Assembly: GCA_020725525.1 (NCBI GenBank)
Contig: DYEX01000019.1
Location: 1 to 38,147 of the forward strand
Direction of reading: 5' to 3'
Source of the DNA: Desulfovirgula sp.
Lineage (GTDB): Bacteria; Bacillota; Desulfotomaculia; Desulfotomaculales; Desulfovirgulaceae
DNA length: 38,147 nt
The position numbers were made by a program, and so were the translations under genes. Positions 1 to 8,227 of the stretch are shown piece after piece. The notes below the pieces were generated by a model. The model saw only the letters and a program-made list of their open reading frames with translations. It had not been told where the DNA came from and did not search any database. Each line of letters opens with the position of its first letter. Within the stretch, counting starts at the first letter, position 1.

Positions 1-1461
1 CACCGTGACGGCCGTATTTACCTGATTAACCGGGCGGCGGAGGAAATTTTCGGTTTAAATGGCAGAGCAGTGGCGGGGCTGCCTTTTGAGACTGTTTTTA
101 CCGGCCGGCAGCGGCCGGGCGAGGTGGCCTTCAGCTATCCGGTGGCCGCCGCCCTGACTGCCGGTGAGGATATCTGCAATGTGGAGCAAAGCTATACCAG
201 CACCGATGGGTGGCACTATGCCCTGCTTACCGATTGCCTGCAGCTGCGCGATGAAAGGGGCAGGCGGCACGGCATTATGCTCATTACCAGGGATATCACC
301 GAGCGCAAGGTGGTGGAAGAGAAACTGCGGGGGCTGGCTGTACGGGACAGCCTGACCATGCTCTACAATCACTCTTACCTCAAACAGGTGCTGGACCGCG
401 AAGTGGCCCGGGCAGGCGAACAGGGCGGGAAACTGGCCTATTTAATGATGGACGTGGACAACTTCAAAAGCTACAACGACCAGTTCGGCCATCTGGCGGG
501 AGACGAACTGCTCAGGCAACTGGCCCGCCTGCTGGAAAAGAATGTGCGCCAGGCGGACATTGTAGGGCGCTACGGCGGGGACGAGTTTGCCGTAATCCTG
601 CCCGGCGCGGACCAGGCGGTGGCAGTGGAAGTGGGAGAACGCCTGCGCCGGGCCATCGCGGGCTACCCCTTTCCCTACCGGGAGCTTATGCCCGGCGGCA
701 GGATCACCGTCTCGGTCGGGGTGTCCTGTTTCCCTGATGATGCCTCCAGCGCCGCCGAACTGATCAGGCAGGCCGACGAAGCAATGTACAACGCCAAGCG
801 CAATGCCAAAAACAGGGTGGAAGTCTGGTTTTCGGCCTTTAAAGAACTGGAACTGGACTGGCCGGGTGAGCGGGACGTGCTGTACAGCATCGGGGGTCTC
901 CTGGTCATGGTCAACAACAAGGACCGCTACACCTACGGCCATTCTGAAAAGGTAGCCCATTATGCCACCGCCCTGGCCCGGGCAGCAGGGCTGGCTCCGG
1001 AGGAGGTGAAAAAAATCAAGGTGGCCGCTTTTCTGCACGACCTGGGGAAAGTAGACATTCCGGAAGAAATTCTGAACAAACCCGGGCCATTAAGCGATGC
1101 AGAAAGGGAGTTATGCCAGTGTCACCCGGTTATCGGAGCCGAAATTGTGCAGCAGATCAAATCCCTGGAAGAGGTGGTGCCCCTGATCCGGCATCACCAC
1201 GAGCGCTACGACGGGAAAGGCTACCCCGACGGCCTGGCCGGCGAAGCCATCCCCCTGGGCGCCCGCATTATTGCCATTGCTGACAGCTTCGATGCCATGA
1301 CTACAAACCGTCCCTACCGCCGGGCCAAGACACACAGGGAAGCCCTGGAAGAGATCAGAAAAGAAGCTGGCCGGCAGTTCGACCCCCATCTGGCCGAGCT
1401 CTTTGTAACCAGGTGCATTGGCAGCGGAGCCAGCGACGCAGGGGAGGTGGAACACGCTTAA
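1..1461 (+). CDS. PAS-GGDEF-HD-GYP cyclic-di-GMP signalling protein (5' end outside window)
   Basis: The frame is open from the first base and reads a typical PAS segment (GRIYLINRAAEEIFG), so the true start lies upstream of the window. A GTG at base 70 is internal. After the PAS domain comes a diguanylate cyclase domain with an intact GGDEF motif (bases 574-588), preceded by an RxxD inhibitory site (RQAD, 547-558). The C-terminal half is an HD-GYP phosphodiesterase domain with HDLGK (from 1036) and HHHERYDGKGYPDGL (around 1192-1236). Proteins of this type both make and break cyclic-di-GMP, and the PAS domain probably senses a small ligand or redox state. Both catalytic motifs look intact, so which activity dominates cannot be read from sequence. 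It is the only gene on the plus strand in the first 30 kb. Confidence 0.95.
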   Translation, partial: HRDGRIYLINRAAEEIFGLNGRAVAGLPFETVFTGRQRPGEVAFSYPVAAALTAGEDICNVEQSYTSTDGWHYALLTDCLQLRDERGRRHGIMLITRDITERKVVEEKLRGLAVRDSLTMLYNHSYLKQVLDREVARAGEQGGKLAYLMMDVDNFKSYNDQFGHLAGDELLRQLARLLEKNVRQADIVGRYGGDEFAVILPGADQAVAVEVGERLRRAIAGYPFPYRELMPGGRITVSVGVSCFPDDASSAAELIRQADEAMYNAKRNAKNRVEVWFSAFKELELDWPGERDVLYSIGGLLVMVNNKDRYTYGHSEKVAHYATALARAAGLAPEEVKKIKVAAFLHDLGKVDIPEEILNKPGPLSDAERELCQCHPVIGAEIVQQIKSLEEVVPLIRHHHERYDGKGYPDGLAGEAIPLGARIIAIADSFDAMTTNRPYRRAKTHREALEEIRKEAGRQFDPHLAELFVTRCIGSGASDAGEVEHA

Positions 1462-1661
1462 ATGAGGGACCACCAGCTCCCGCCGGGAAGCATTTTTGAT
1501 GATTACCCGGCTACGGGCTGGTAATGTTCAAATACACGACATTTTCTTTGGATGAATTGAGATGTTTACCCCTCTGAAAAATGTCAGGACGACCCGTCTC
1601 TTTGCGGTAATGAACCGGGTCTGTGCCGACGCCGGCCTGCACGAGGAGATCTTTACCCCCT

Positions 1662-2609
1662 TTACGGCAAATCCAACCGGGCTATAATTGATTTCAGCGT
1701 CCGGGCGGAATGATGTAAGGCTTCTTCTTCCTGGGGAGCCAGGGGCACGGCCAATACCCGCACCCGGCCTGCCCGGCTCACAATGGAAGGCAGGCTGAAG
1801 CAAACGTCACTGATCCCGTATTCGCCATCCGCCAGGCCGGATACTGTAAGGATGGAGTTTTCATCCCTTAAAATGCTTTCGCAAATTCGTTTCACCGCCA
1901 GGCCAATGGCATAGAAGGTGGCCCCCTTCCGGGCGATAACCTCGTAGGCCGCCTCCCTTACCCGGCGGGTGATTTCCCCGGGATTGAGGCAGGGCACCCC
2001 ACGCCGGCAGCAGAACTCCTGCACCGGCATGCCGGCTATGTTGGCCAGGCTCCACAGGGGTACTTCCGTATCTCCATGTTCGCCTACCACATAGGCGTGA
2101 ATGTTCCGGGGTTCCACCTGGCAGAATTCACTGAGCAGATAGCGGAAACGGGAGCTGTCCAGGACCGTGCCGGAACCGATTACCCGGCTGGGAGGCAGGT
2201 TGGTCAAACGCAACGCCGCGTAGGTAAGGATATCCACCGGATTGGTCACCATCAGAAGTACCCCGTCCCCCGCCACAGGCATGAGGCGGGGCAGGGTATC
2301 CTTCAGGATGGCCAAATTCCGCTGCACCAGGTCCAGGCGCGTTTCGCCGGGCTTCTGGTTGACCCCGGCGCAAAAGATGACGATATCGGCATCGCGGCAG
2401 TCCTCATATTCGCCGGCGTAAATGCGAATGGGTTTGATGAACGAAGCACCGTGGGCCAGGTCCATGGCCTCCCCCTCGGCCCGCTCCCGGTTGATATCCA
2501 CCAGTACCAGCTCATTGACCAGGCCGCTCATCATCACCGCGTAGGCGGTGGCAGACCCGACCGCACCCACTCCCACCACTGCTATTTTGCGCTTATCATT
2601 TACGGGCAT
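1662..2609 (-). CDS. ldh: L-lactate dehydrogenase
   Basis: The product is 315 residues and interconverts pyruvate and L-lactate with NAD(H) in the cytoplasm. The Rossmann glycine motif GVGAVGS is at residues 13-19. NQKPGETRLDL (84-94) carries a Gln at the position that separates lactate from malate dehydrogenases (malate enzymes have Arg), followed by the conserved Arg. The catalytic His is in GEHGD (about residue 178). The ATG at 2609 was chosen because GGGGGGAGGGG precedes it at good spacing; the open frame 27 codons further upstream covers a terminator-like hairpin. It is monocistronic as far as can be seen. A malate dehydrogenase role is less likely because of the Gln. Confidence 0.92.
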   Translation of the reverse strand: MPVNDKRKIAVVGVGAVGSATAYAVMMSGLVNELVLVDINRERAEGEAMDLAHGASFIKPIRIYAGEYEDCRDADIVIFCAGVNQKPGETRLDLVQRNLAILKDTLPRLMPVAGDGVLLMVTNPVDILTYAALRLTNLPPSRVIGSGTVLDSSRFRYLLSEFCQVEPRNIHAYVVGEHGDTEVPLWSLANIAGMPVQEFCCRRGVPCLNPGEITRRVREAAYEVIARKGATFYAIGLAVKRICESILRDENSILTVSGLADGEYGISDVCFSLPSIVSRAGRVRVLAVPLAPQEEEALHHSARTLKSIIARLDLP

Positions 2610-2644
2610 CCGCTTCCCCTCCCCCCTTATTCTCCCCCCTTCCA

Positions 2645-2676
2645 GAAAAAAATTATCCCCAAATTCTTTTTTGGGG
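2645..2676 (-). terminator. Intrinsic terminator after the cbi operon
   Basis: On the minus strand a 7-bp stem (CCCCAAA/TTTGGGG) is followed by ATAATTTTTTT. It lies 50 bases beyond the cbiO stop and just upstream of ldh, so it would end the cobalt transporter transcript and insulate ldh. Confidence 0.75.
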
Positions 2677-2727
2677 CGTATGTAAGCCACCCGGTTCTAG
2701 CCTATGTTACAAGGTCAAGGCCGGCCT

Positions 2728-3651
2728 TTATTTTTTCCCCACACTGCATGATGCACATTCCGGGCGCATTTTTTCCCGGGGGAAAAGATGTACTAAAGCA
2801 GGTTTCCCTGAACCGGAAGCCCTTTGAATGTAATCAAAAAGTTGTTCTTTTGTACGGGGCAGGGGTAAACCCTCAGTCAGCCATCCCCTGCGGCTCAGCT
2901 GCTCATGGATCTCCACCAGCCAGGGGCGGGTTAAATCACTCTGTTTCAAAAGCCGCTCATCGCGAAAAACCTCTTCGGGCAAGCCTTCCCCCACCACGGT
3001 GCCGCGGCTCATCACAAATACATAATCGGCCCAGGAATAGGCCAGGTCCACATCGTGGGTGGCCAGGATAACGGTAGTACCCTGCTGGTTGATGCGGTCA
3101 AATAGTTTCATTACCTGGACAGCATGTACGGGGTCCAGCCCGGCGGTAGGTTCATCGCAGATCAGTACACTGGGTTCCATGGCCAGAACACCGGCCAGGC
3201 AGACCCTTTTTTTCTGGCCGTAGCTTAAAAGGTGGGTGGGCCTGTCCCTGAGGTCGGCAATTTCCGTGGCCGCCATGGCGTTTTCCACGCGGCGGGCCAC
3301 CTCCTTTTCGGGCAGCCCCAAATTTAAAGGGCCAAAAGAAATTTCCTGGACCACGCTGGCCGAGAAAAGCTGGGTATCGGGGTCCTGGAAAACAATGCCC
3401 ACATTTTTGCGCAACTGCATCAGCGAACGGTGATCGTACCGCACCTCCCGGCCGGCAAATAACACCCGGCCCCGCCCCGGGCGCAGGATGCCGTTAAAGT
3501 GAAGGAAAATGGTGGTCTTCCCGGCCCCGTTGGAACCCAGCACTGCCACCTTCCTTCCTTTTTCAATGGCCATAGTGGCTCCCCGCAGGGCGGTCGTACC
3601 ATCGGAATAAACAAAATGAATATCACGGGCTTCCAGAATAAATTCCTTCAA
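2728..3651 (-). CDS. cbiO: Cobalt ECF transporter ATPase CbiO
   Basis: A 307-residue ABC ATPase that powers cobalt uptake with CbiM, CbiN and CbiQ. Walker A is GSNGAGKT (residues 39-46), the Q-loop is in FQDPDTQLF, the signature is LSYGQ (a usual variant in this family) and Walker B is VLICDEPTAGLDP. The start is taken as TTG at 3651. It overlaps the cbiQ stop as TTGA and has GGAGG eight bases upstream, which suggests translational coupling. The frame is open further upstream but that part lies inside cbiQ. The C-terminal 60 residues after the ATPase core are variable and end in a Cys pair (CASC), a possible metal site. Confidence 0.93.
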   Translation of the reverse strand: MKEFILEARDIHFVYSDGTTALRGATMAIEKGRKVAVLGSNGAGKTTIFLHFNGILRPGRGRVLFAGREVRYDHRSLMQLRKNVGIVFQDPDTQLFSASVVQEISFGPLNLGLPEKEVARRVENAMAATEIADLRDRPTHLLSYGQKKRVCLAGVLAMEPSVLICDEPTAGLDPVHAVQVMKLFDRINQQGTTVILATHDVDLAYSWADYVFVMSRGTVVGEGLPEEVFRDERLLKQSDLTRPWLVEIHEQLSRRGWLTEGLPLPRTKEQLFDYIQRASGSGKPALVHLFPREKMRPECASCSVGKK

Positions 3652-4430
3652 ACAGGCCACCTCCAGCTCACCAGAACCAGAACCAGCAGGATAAAATCTA
3701 CAAGGGCAATAAGGGCCAGATTTTTCCTGGAAACCGGGCGGGGGTCTTCCCACATCCGTATCTCTCCCGTATAACCCCTGGCCAAAAGGGCGGTGAAAAG
3801 GGCCTGGGAGCGGTAACATGACCTGACAAAAAGGTTGGATACCAGTTGAGCCAGGGAACGATAGGAGGTCTTCAGACTGGCATAGCCACAGCGTGAGGTC
3901 TGGGAAATGTACATGCTACCGGCTGTTTCCATGATTACGAAGATAAAGCGGTAGACCAGGCCCATCAATTCAATTAATAAGGCAGGCACCTTTAACCGCC
4001 GCAGGACAGAAATGATCTCCACCATGGGGGTGGTTAGAGATAAAAAGTAAAGGCAGGAAACGGCCCCCAGGGATTTGGTAAAGAGCAGGCCGGCATGATA
4101 AAGGCCCGGTATGGTTACACCCAGGGTAATCCCCCAGATAACGAGCCCGTACACAGCCGGGTCGGGTTCCCGGGAAATGGTCAGGGTGACGGCCAGCAGC
4201 CCGGCCACCAGAAAACCCAGGGGCAGCAACAAAAGTCTGAAGTAAAAGCGGGCCGGTATGCGAGCACCCCGGATTATGGCCGCCGCCGTCAGGCCGGTGA
4301 CCAGAACAGGTACCAGCATGCTTGAAGCCGCCAGGCAGATGCCCATGGTAAGCATGGCAAAGGCAAATTTTTCTCCGGGATGAACATGGCGCAGCTTGCT
4401 GGTATATGCATACTGGTCAATTTTAAACAC
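3648..4430 (-). CDS. cbiQ: Cobalt ECF transporter transmembrane protein CbiQ
   Basis: A 260-residue membrane protein with about five or six hydrophobic segments, starting MFKIDQYAYTSKLRHVHPGEK as CbiQ proteins do. It is the T component that couples ATP hydrolysis by CbiO to movement of the substrate-binding CbiM/CbiN. The conserved cytoplasmic Ala-Arg-Gly coupling motif is present near residue 220 (LLARGYTG). It overlaps cbiN upstream by 8 bases and cbiO downstream by 3, so the four genes form a tight operon. Confidence 0.93.
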   Translation of the reverse strand: MFKIDQYAYTSKLRHVHPGEKFAFAMLTMGICLAASSMLVPVLVTGLTAAAIIRGARIPARFYFRLLLLPLGFLVAGLLAVTLTISREPDPAVYGLVIWGITLGVTIPGLYHAGLLFTKSLGAVSCLYFLSLTTPMVEIISVLRRLKVPALLIELMGLVYRFIFVIMETAGSMYISQTSRCGYASLKTSYRSLAQLVSNLFVRSCYRSQALFTALLARGYTGEIRMWEDPRPVSRKNLALIALVDFILLVLVLVSWRWPV

Positions 4431-4764
4431 CAGTATTTCTCTCCTCTTCTAATAACAACTCCCCGGACTGCTTTTGCTTGACGTGGTTCCCCCTCCGTCC
4501 GCGGTAGAATCCTATGAAATAGCCGATAAATCCGGCACCCAGTGCTGCCTGCAGGGCAAAAAGCAAGCTTTCGATCTCCCCGCTGGGAGGCTCCCACACG
4601 GATTCAAACCACGGCTGGTAATCCGGGTGTAATTCTCCAATTATTTTCTCCGCCTGGCTGTCGGCACCCCCAAATTCAGCATTTTTATTCACCACCAGGG
4701 GAAAGACAGCCAGCACCAGGACAATGAAAATCAAAAACAGGTTTTTCACACCAGTTTTCATCAT
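4423..4764 (-). CDS. cbiN: Cobalt transport accessory protein CbiN
   Basis: A 113-residue protein with an N-terminal transmembrane helix (residues 9-25), a short extracytoplasmic loop with the family pattern EFGGADSQAEKII, and a second helix (about 68-87) followed by a basic tail. CbiN works with CbiM to load Co(II) into the transporter. The start codon overlaps the cbiM stop by one base (TAATG), typical of coupled translation. Confidence 0.93.
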   Translation of the reverse strand: MMKTGVKNLFLIFIVLVLAVFPLVVNKNAEFGGADSQAEKIIGELHPDYQPWFESVWEPPSGEIESLLFALQAALGAGFIGYFIGFYRGRRGNHVKQKQSGELLLEEERNTGV

Positions 4765-5510
4765 TATACCTCCCGGGACAAGACTCGTAATTGTTCCAGT
4801 TCACGGCGGTTGTGAGTAACCAGGAAGTTAAAAACAATGATGGTTAGAATCCCCTCGCTGATGGCCAGCGGCACCTGGGTTACCGCAAAGATACCCATGA
4901 ACTTGACCATGGCTGCCACCACCCCGCCATGGGAAGCGGGAAAGGCCAGAGCCAATTGTATGGATGTGGTAACATAGGTTAACAGGTCTCCTAAAAAGGC
5001 AGCCAAAAATACCGAAAGCCACCGGGGCAAGGCCAGCCTCTGACCCAACCGGAAAAGAACATAGGCCGCCAGGGGGCCTACCACCGCCATGGAAAAGGTG
5101 TTGGCTCCCAGCGTGGTTAAGCCGCCGTGAGCCAGCAGGACTGCCTGAAAGAGCAGCACGATGCAGCCCAATACGCTCATGGCCCACGGCCCGAAAAGTA
5201 TGGCCCCCAGCCCGACGCCGGTGGGATGAGAACAGCTGCCGGTAACGGAAGGAAGTTTCAAAGCCGAAAGGACAAAGGCAAAGGCACCAGCCAGCCCCAG
5301 GAGCATTTTCACGCCAGGGTCAACCTTTACGGCTTTTTGAATGGACAGGACACCTGCAACGAGAAACGGTAAGGTCAGAGCATACCAGAAAAGACACCAC
5401 TTTAAGGGAAGAAACCCCTCCATTATGTGCATGGCCCAGGCATTTTGCTGGGGAAAGAACAGGAAAAGAAGAAAGAGAATGGATAAAAGGATCCCCGTAT
5501 TCTTCCTCAT
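4764..5510 (-). CDS. cbiM: Cobalt ECF transporter substrate-binding protein CbiM
   Basis: A 248-residue S component that binds Co(II). After a signal sequence ending in AWA the mature N-terminus would be MHIMEGFLP, whose Met-His form the metal site in this family. [18 protein letters not shown] and the downstream hydrophobic segments are also typical. The ATG at 5510 has GGGAGGTC ten bases upstream; the open frame further upstream runs through a terminator hairpin and is not used. It is the first gene of cbiMNQO, about 420 bases downstream of a cobalamin riboswitch. Confidence 0.95.
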   Translation of the reverse strand: MRKNTGILLSILFLLFLFFPQQNAWAMHIMEGFLPLKWCLFWYALTLPFLVAGVLSIQKAVKVDPGVKMLLGLAGAFAFVLSALKLPSVTGSCSHPTGVGLGAILFGPWAMSVLGCIVLLFQAVLLAHGGLTTLGANTFSMAVVGPLAAYVLFRLGQRLALPRWLSVFLAAFLGDLLTYVTTSIQLALAFPASHGGVVAAMVKFMGIFAVTQVPLAISEGILTIIVFNFLVTHNRRELEQLRVLSREV

Positions 5511-5573
5511 TATTAAAAGACCTCCCTTAAGAAATAAGGTCACCCGGCAAACGGCCCGCCCAACCAGCACAAA

Positions 5574-5601
5574 GAAAACCCCCCGACTTGGTGCCGGGGG
5601 G
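5574..5601 (-). terminator. Second terminator hairpin in the cbiM leader
   Basis: On the minus strand CCCCCCG, a nine-base loop and CGGGGGG form a strong stem followed directly by TTTTC. It lies 64 bases before the cbiM start, so it would attenuate the operon a second time after the riboswitch terminator. Confidence 0.65.
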
Positions 5602-5822
5602 TAATGTAACCGTGTGAACACAAAAAGGACATGCTCCACCGCTCCCCCGGTACAGATAATGAGGAGTGGAATAGGCATGCCCTCTGCTGCCCTCAGGTCA
5701 TGGCCCCCTCAAGTCACCCAGAGCTTCCTTAATAAGTTGAAGGGGCTCCCCGGACAGTGGACCACATCACCCTTTAAGCCTTATCCCTCGGGATAAAGCA
5801 CCTATTCCTGCAATCTACACTT
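5602..5822 (-). other. Uncharacterised leader segment between two terminators
   Basis: About 220 transcribed bases separate the riboswitch terminator from the second terminator. The segment holds a 7-bp perfect hairpin (TTATCCC GA GGGATAA), a GGGGAGCCCC palindrome and G-rich stretches. I recognise no riboswitch class in it. A reading frame with one internal TGA (GDVVHCPGSPFNLLRKLWVT, stop, then [20 protein letters not shown]) runs across it and could be decayed coding sequence. It may be a second sensor domain or a degenerate small gene. Confidence 0.3.
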
Positions 5823-5863
5823 TTAAAAAAAACCAATAACCCCTGCGTGTCCGGGTGCAGGGG
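5823..5863 (-). terminator. Cobalamin riboswitch terminator
   Basis: On the minus strand CCCCTGC, a ten-base loop and GCAGGGG are followed by TTATTGGTTTTTTTT. It lies about 70 bases beyond the riboswitch and is its probable expression platform. Confidence 0.8.
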
Positions 5864-5929
5864 TAAAAGCGTCCATACTCTAACCTCTTTCACCTCCCCA
5901 TGGACCGTAGGTACAAACGGTGAAAAAGA

Positions 5930-6181
5930 ACGGGCAGGTTTCCTGGCTCATGGATCACTGCCCCACCACGCCTTCCCAGCCCGGCACTCACCAGCAACAC
6001 CGGTTAAACCATGCTGTTACATTCTCACTGCTGAACGAGCGTGCCATTGGATGTAGCAACTCGTCAGTGAGTGCTGGGCCAGTGGCTTTGTGTGGCGGGC
6101 TCCCCATTCACAGTGGCGGCACCGCGTCAGATTTTCACTGACTTCCCTCTATCCCTGCCTTTTCCGGCAGGGAGCACCCGT
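5930..6181 (-). ncRNA. Cobalamin (AdoCbl) riboswitch with an enlarged peripheral domain
   Basis: The minus strand contains the invariant core GTCAGTGAAAATCTGACGC, then GCCGCCACTGT and GGGGAGC, later GCCACTGG and GGGAAGGCG, and the B12 box AGCCAGGAAACCTGCC (plus positions 5933-5948). ACGGG and CCCGT close helix P1. High cobalamin should stop transcription at the terminator downstream and so shut off cobalt uptake by cbiMNQO. Between the conserved GCCACTGG and GGGAAGGC the variable domain is expanded by a 101-bp palindromic element (5979-6079) whose ends match repeats elsewhere in the window. Confidence 0.93.
5979..6079. repeat. Family 1 palindromic element, copy A (inside the riboswitch)
   Basis: The 101 bases are bounded by GCCCGGCACTCAC and GTGAGTGCTGGGC, the same inverted ends as the copies at 18.9 kb and 30.4 kb. 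The interior is itself structured (TGTTACAT with ATGTAGCA, ACGAG with CTCGT). It sits in a peripheral variable stem of the cobalamin riboswitch, leaving the conserved core intact. Confidence 0.75.
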
Positions 6182-6202
6182 CCACTATATTCAATTGCCT
6201 AA

Positions 6203-6231
6203 ATTATAGCACAACCGGTATACGCTGTCCA
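6203..6231 (-). promoter_or_regulatory. Sigma-A-type promoter of the cbi operon
   Basis: On the minus strand TGGACA, a 17-base spacer and TATAAT place the transcript start about 15 bases before the riboswitch P1 helix. Confidence 0.75.
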
Positions 6232-6335
6232 GAATTTTTCGCGATTACAAAATTCCCGTACCTTAATTCTTTAAACCCAGGCTCTTTTTCACTAATATCA
6301 CTGCACTAAGGGGTTGACCAACCCCACTAGCAACC

Positions 6336-6482
6336 TCACCCGCCACCCCCGGCCAGTAGAAAAGCGGCCAGACCGGCACCCACCAGTCCAATGGTCCAGC
6401 CCGTGGGTAAGTTGGCCAGCAACCCCACCAGAGCCAGCCCAAGACCGCCCAGGCGGAGCAGCAGGCGCACGTTAGGGTTCAC
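6336..6482 (-). CDS. Small hydrophobic membrane protein (48 aa)
   Basis: A GTG start with AGGTGA seven bases upstream opens a 48-residue frame, MNPNVRLLLRLGGLGLALVG and onward, that is almost wholly hydrophobic. It forms two membrane helices joined by NLPTGW and ends in a poly-Gly tail. The gene starts 19 bases after the rimI stop and is probably co-transcribed with tsaE-tsaB-rimI. I do not recognise the family. The good ribosome binding site, the operon position and the clean hydrophobic pattern argue that it is real, but its function is unknown. Confidence 0.6.
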   Translation of the reverse strand: MNPNVRLLLRLGGLGLALVGLLANLPTGWTIGLVGAGLAAFLLAGGGG

Positions 6483-6501
6483 CAGAAACTCACCTGCCCT
6501 T

Positions 6502-6993
6502 TCACGCTATCAATGGGTCCTTCCACATAATCACAGCGTCCTCGTTGGTGTCGGTGTAGTATCCCCGGCGCCGGCCCCGTTCCACGAAACCCAGGGATGC
6601 ATAAAGGTGCCGGGCCACGTGGTTGGAAGTGCGTACCTCAAGGGTCATACGGCTGGCTCCCAGCATGACCGCCCGGCGCATCAGCTCCTGCATCAGTTTC
6701 CGCCCGATATGGCGCCGGCGGTACTGGGGATGAACGGCCACATTGGTCACGTGGGCCTCATCCAGAACCAGCCACATCCCGGCGTAGCCGACCACCTTTT
6801 GCTCCGCCAGAACGACGATGTATATGGCAAACTCGTTTTGCAACAATTCATGTGTAAAAGCATGGCGGGTCCACGGAGTGGTGAAAGAGGCCTGCTCAAT
6901 GGCCAGTACCTCATCCAGATGGTCGCAGGACATTTCGGCAAAAGTCAGTTCCATAGGCACACACCGGCTTACCCTTTTTGTTTTTGAAGCCAT
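6502..6993 (-). CDS. rimI: Ribosomal-protein-alanine N-acetyltransferase RimI
   Basis: A GNAT-fold acetyltransferase. The acetyl-CoA loop is RRRHIGRKLM (about residues 93-102), and the C-terminal HVARHLYASLGFVERGRRRGYY is the usual RimI ending. It acetylates the N-terminus of ribosomal protein S18 in E. coli; the substrate here is inferred. The longest frame (163 aa) starts at ATG 6993, overlaps tsaB by 25 bases and has GGAAG upstream. An internal ATG at 6954 would give 150 aa, nearer the family length, but has a poorer binding site. The tsaE-tsaB-rimI order is a classical bacterial cluster. Confidence 0.9.
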   Translation of the reverse strand: MASKTKRVSRCVPMELTFAEMSCDHLDEVLAIEQASFTTPWTRHAFTHELLQNEFAIYIVVLAEQKVVGYAGMWLVLDEAHVTNVAVHPQYRRRHIGRKLMQELMRRAVMLGASRMTLEVRTSNHVARHLYASLGFVERGRRRGYYTDTNEDAVIMWKDPLIA

Positions 6994-7679
6994 TTCACTT
7001 CCGCTTCGGATAACCGGATGTAATTGGGCACCAGTTCCAGGGGATCCTTACCTTCCCCGGCCATCAGCCGCCGGTAACCCAGTTCGGCCACCGGGGCACC
7101 CCGGGGCCACATGGCACTGCCCGGGGCAAAAAAAACTCTCTTGCCCAGTTGTTTTTTAAAGAATTCACCGTAAACGGGCACCCCGTCGCCCAACAGGGTA
7201 ACCGGGAGTTCCAGGGGTTCAAGACGACGCACCAGTTCCCCGGGCCGGACTGCCATGGGGCCTTCCAGGCGTTCCAGTTTCCCCTCGATCGTTCGATATA
7301 CCGCCGCATAGACCTCGTCTTTTCGAGCGTTAAGAATGGGGCAAATTAACCCGCCCTGGCCGGTTAAAGGATGGGCCAGGGCATCCAGGGTGCTGATGCC
7401 CACAATGGGCAATCCCCACACCTGGGCCAGGGTTTTGGCCGTAGCCATACCGATACGCAGGCCGGTAAAAGAACCGGGGCCCGAGGAAACAGCGATACCG
7501 CCCAGATCCTCCCGGGTAACCTGTGCGTCTTCCAGCACGGCTTTAATCATGGGCAGGAGGTTCACCGAGTGGGTGCGCTGGTTGTTAACCAGCCGCTCGG
7601 CCAGCACCCTTTCCCCCTCTACCACGGCCACTGCTGCCACCGGGGTGGCGGCCTCAATGCCCAGCACCAGCAAGGGCAC
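6969..7679 (-). CDS. tsaB: tRNA threonylcarbamoyladenosine biosynthesis protein TsaB
   Basis: A 236-residue pseudo-kinase partner of TsaD in forming N6-threonylcarbamoyladenosine on ANN-decoding tRNAs. The diagnostic motif SSGPGSFTGLRIG lies at about residues 65-77 and the N-terminus LVLGIEAATPVAAVAVV is the usual ASKHA strand. It starts at GTG 7679 with GGAG four bases upstream and overlaps tsaE by 26 bases. tsaD itself is not in this window. Confidence 0.95.
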   Translation of the reverse strand: MPLLVLGIEAATPVAAVAVVEGERVLAERLVNNQRTHSVNLLPMIKAVLEDAQVTREDLGGIAVSSGPGSFTGLRIGMATAKTLAQVWGLPIVGISTLDALAHPLTGQGGLICPILNARKDEVYAAVYRTIEGKLERLEGPMAVRPGELVRRLEPLELPVTLLGDGVPVYGEFFKKQLGKRVFFAPGSAMWPRGAPVAELGYRRLMAGEGKDPLELVPNYIRLSEAEVKWLQKQKG

Positions 7680-8136
7680 TCAGCTCCTTTACCAGTTCTT
7701 CATAGCGTTTTCCCCGGGGGATTAAGGAAATTTCCCGCAACTCAGGTTCTGCGGGGGACACCTTCAGGTAAACATCCAGCCGCTCGGAAGGCAGAACCTC
7801 TTCCACCCGCTCCGCCCACTCCACCAGGGTCACTCCCTCACCATAGAAGTATTCTTCATAGCCCAGGTCGGCCATGTCCTCCGGTCCCTCCAGACGGTAG
7901 ACATCCATATGGTAAAGGGGCAACCGCCCGGAGTATTCGTTAATTAAAGTAAAAGTGGGGCTGGTCACCGGCCCGGTGATCCCCAGGCCACGGGCGATGC
8001 CCCGGGCCAGCACCGTCTTCCCTGCACCCAGATCACCGTGCAGGCACAGGACATCCCCCGGAAGTAAAACGGAGGCCAAGAGGCGGCCAAATTCTTCAGT
8101 TTCCCCGGCAGAACGGGTTCGCCATACCAAAGCCAT
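7654..8136 (-). CDS. tsaE: tRNA t6A biosynthesis ATPase TsaE
   Basis: A 160-residue P-loop ATPase that works with TsaB and TsaD in t6A synthesis. Walker A is GDLGAGKT (residues 34-41). SPTFTLINEY, the YHMDVYRL segment and LVEWAERV are the conserved family blocks. It is the first gene of tsaE-tsaB-rimI. A long palindromic element separates it from thiL upstream, so it may be expressed independently of the thiamine operon. Confidence 0.95.
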   Translation of the reverse strand: MALVWRTRSAGETEEFGRLLASVLLPGDVLCLHGDLGAGKTVLARGIARGLGITGPVTSPTFTLINEYSGRLPLYHMDVYRLEGPEDMADLGYEEYFYGEGVTLVEWAERVEEVLPSERLDVYLKVSPAEPELREISLIPRGKRYEELVKELSALAGAGH

Positions 8137-8227
8137 GAAACCACCTGATTCTTATTCTACCACGCAAAAAAGAAGCCTGCCAGTATTATAACCGATGGGC
8201 GGGCCGGGGCAAAACTCTTTGTGAGCG

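Noticed and set aside
442-1038. Long minus-strand open frame inside the PAS-GGDEF-HD-GYP gene
   Set aside because: It is antisense to conserved GGDEF motifs; a high-GC frame shadow.
1562-1687. A 41-residue plus-strand frame (MFTPLKNVRTTRLFAV...) overlapping the end of ldh
   Set aside because: No ribosome binding site, overlaps the ldh coding end on the other strand and no recognised family.
2076-3071. 331-codon plus-strand frame across ldh and cbiO
   Set aside because: Antisense to two well-identified genes and a terminator, with low-complexity composition and no family features.
5602-5822. NiCo or lysine riboswitch in the cbiM leader
   Set aside because: I could not match the conserved core of either class, so it is left as an unknown leader segment.
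6310-6325. Perfect palindrome GGGGTTGACCAACCCC after the small membrane protein gene
   Set aside because: Possible terminator stem, but no T-run follows on either strand, so not called.
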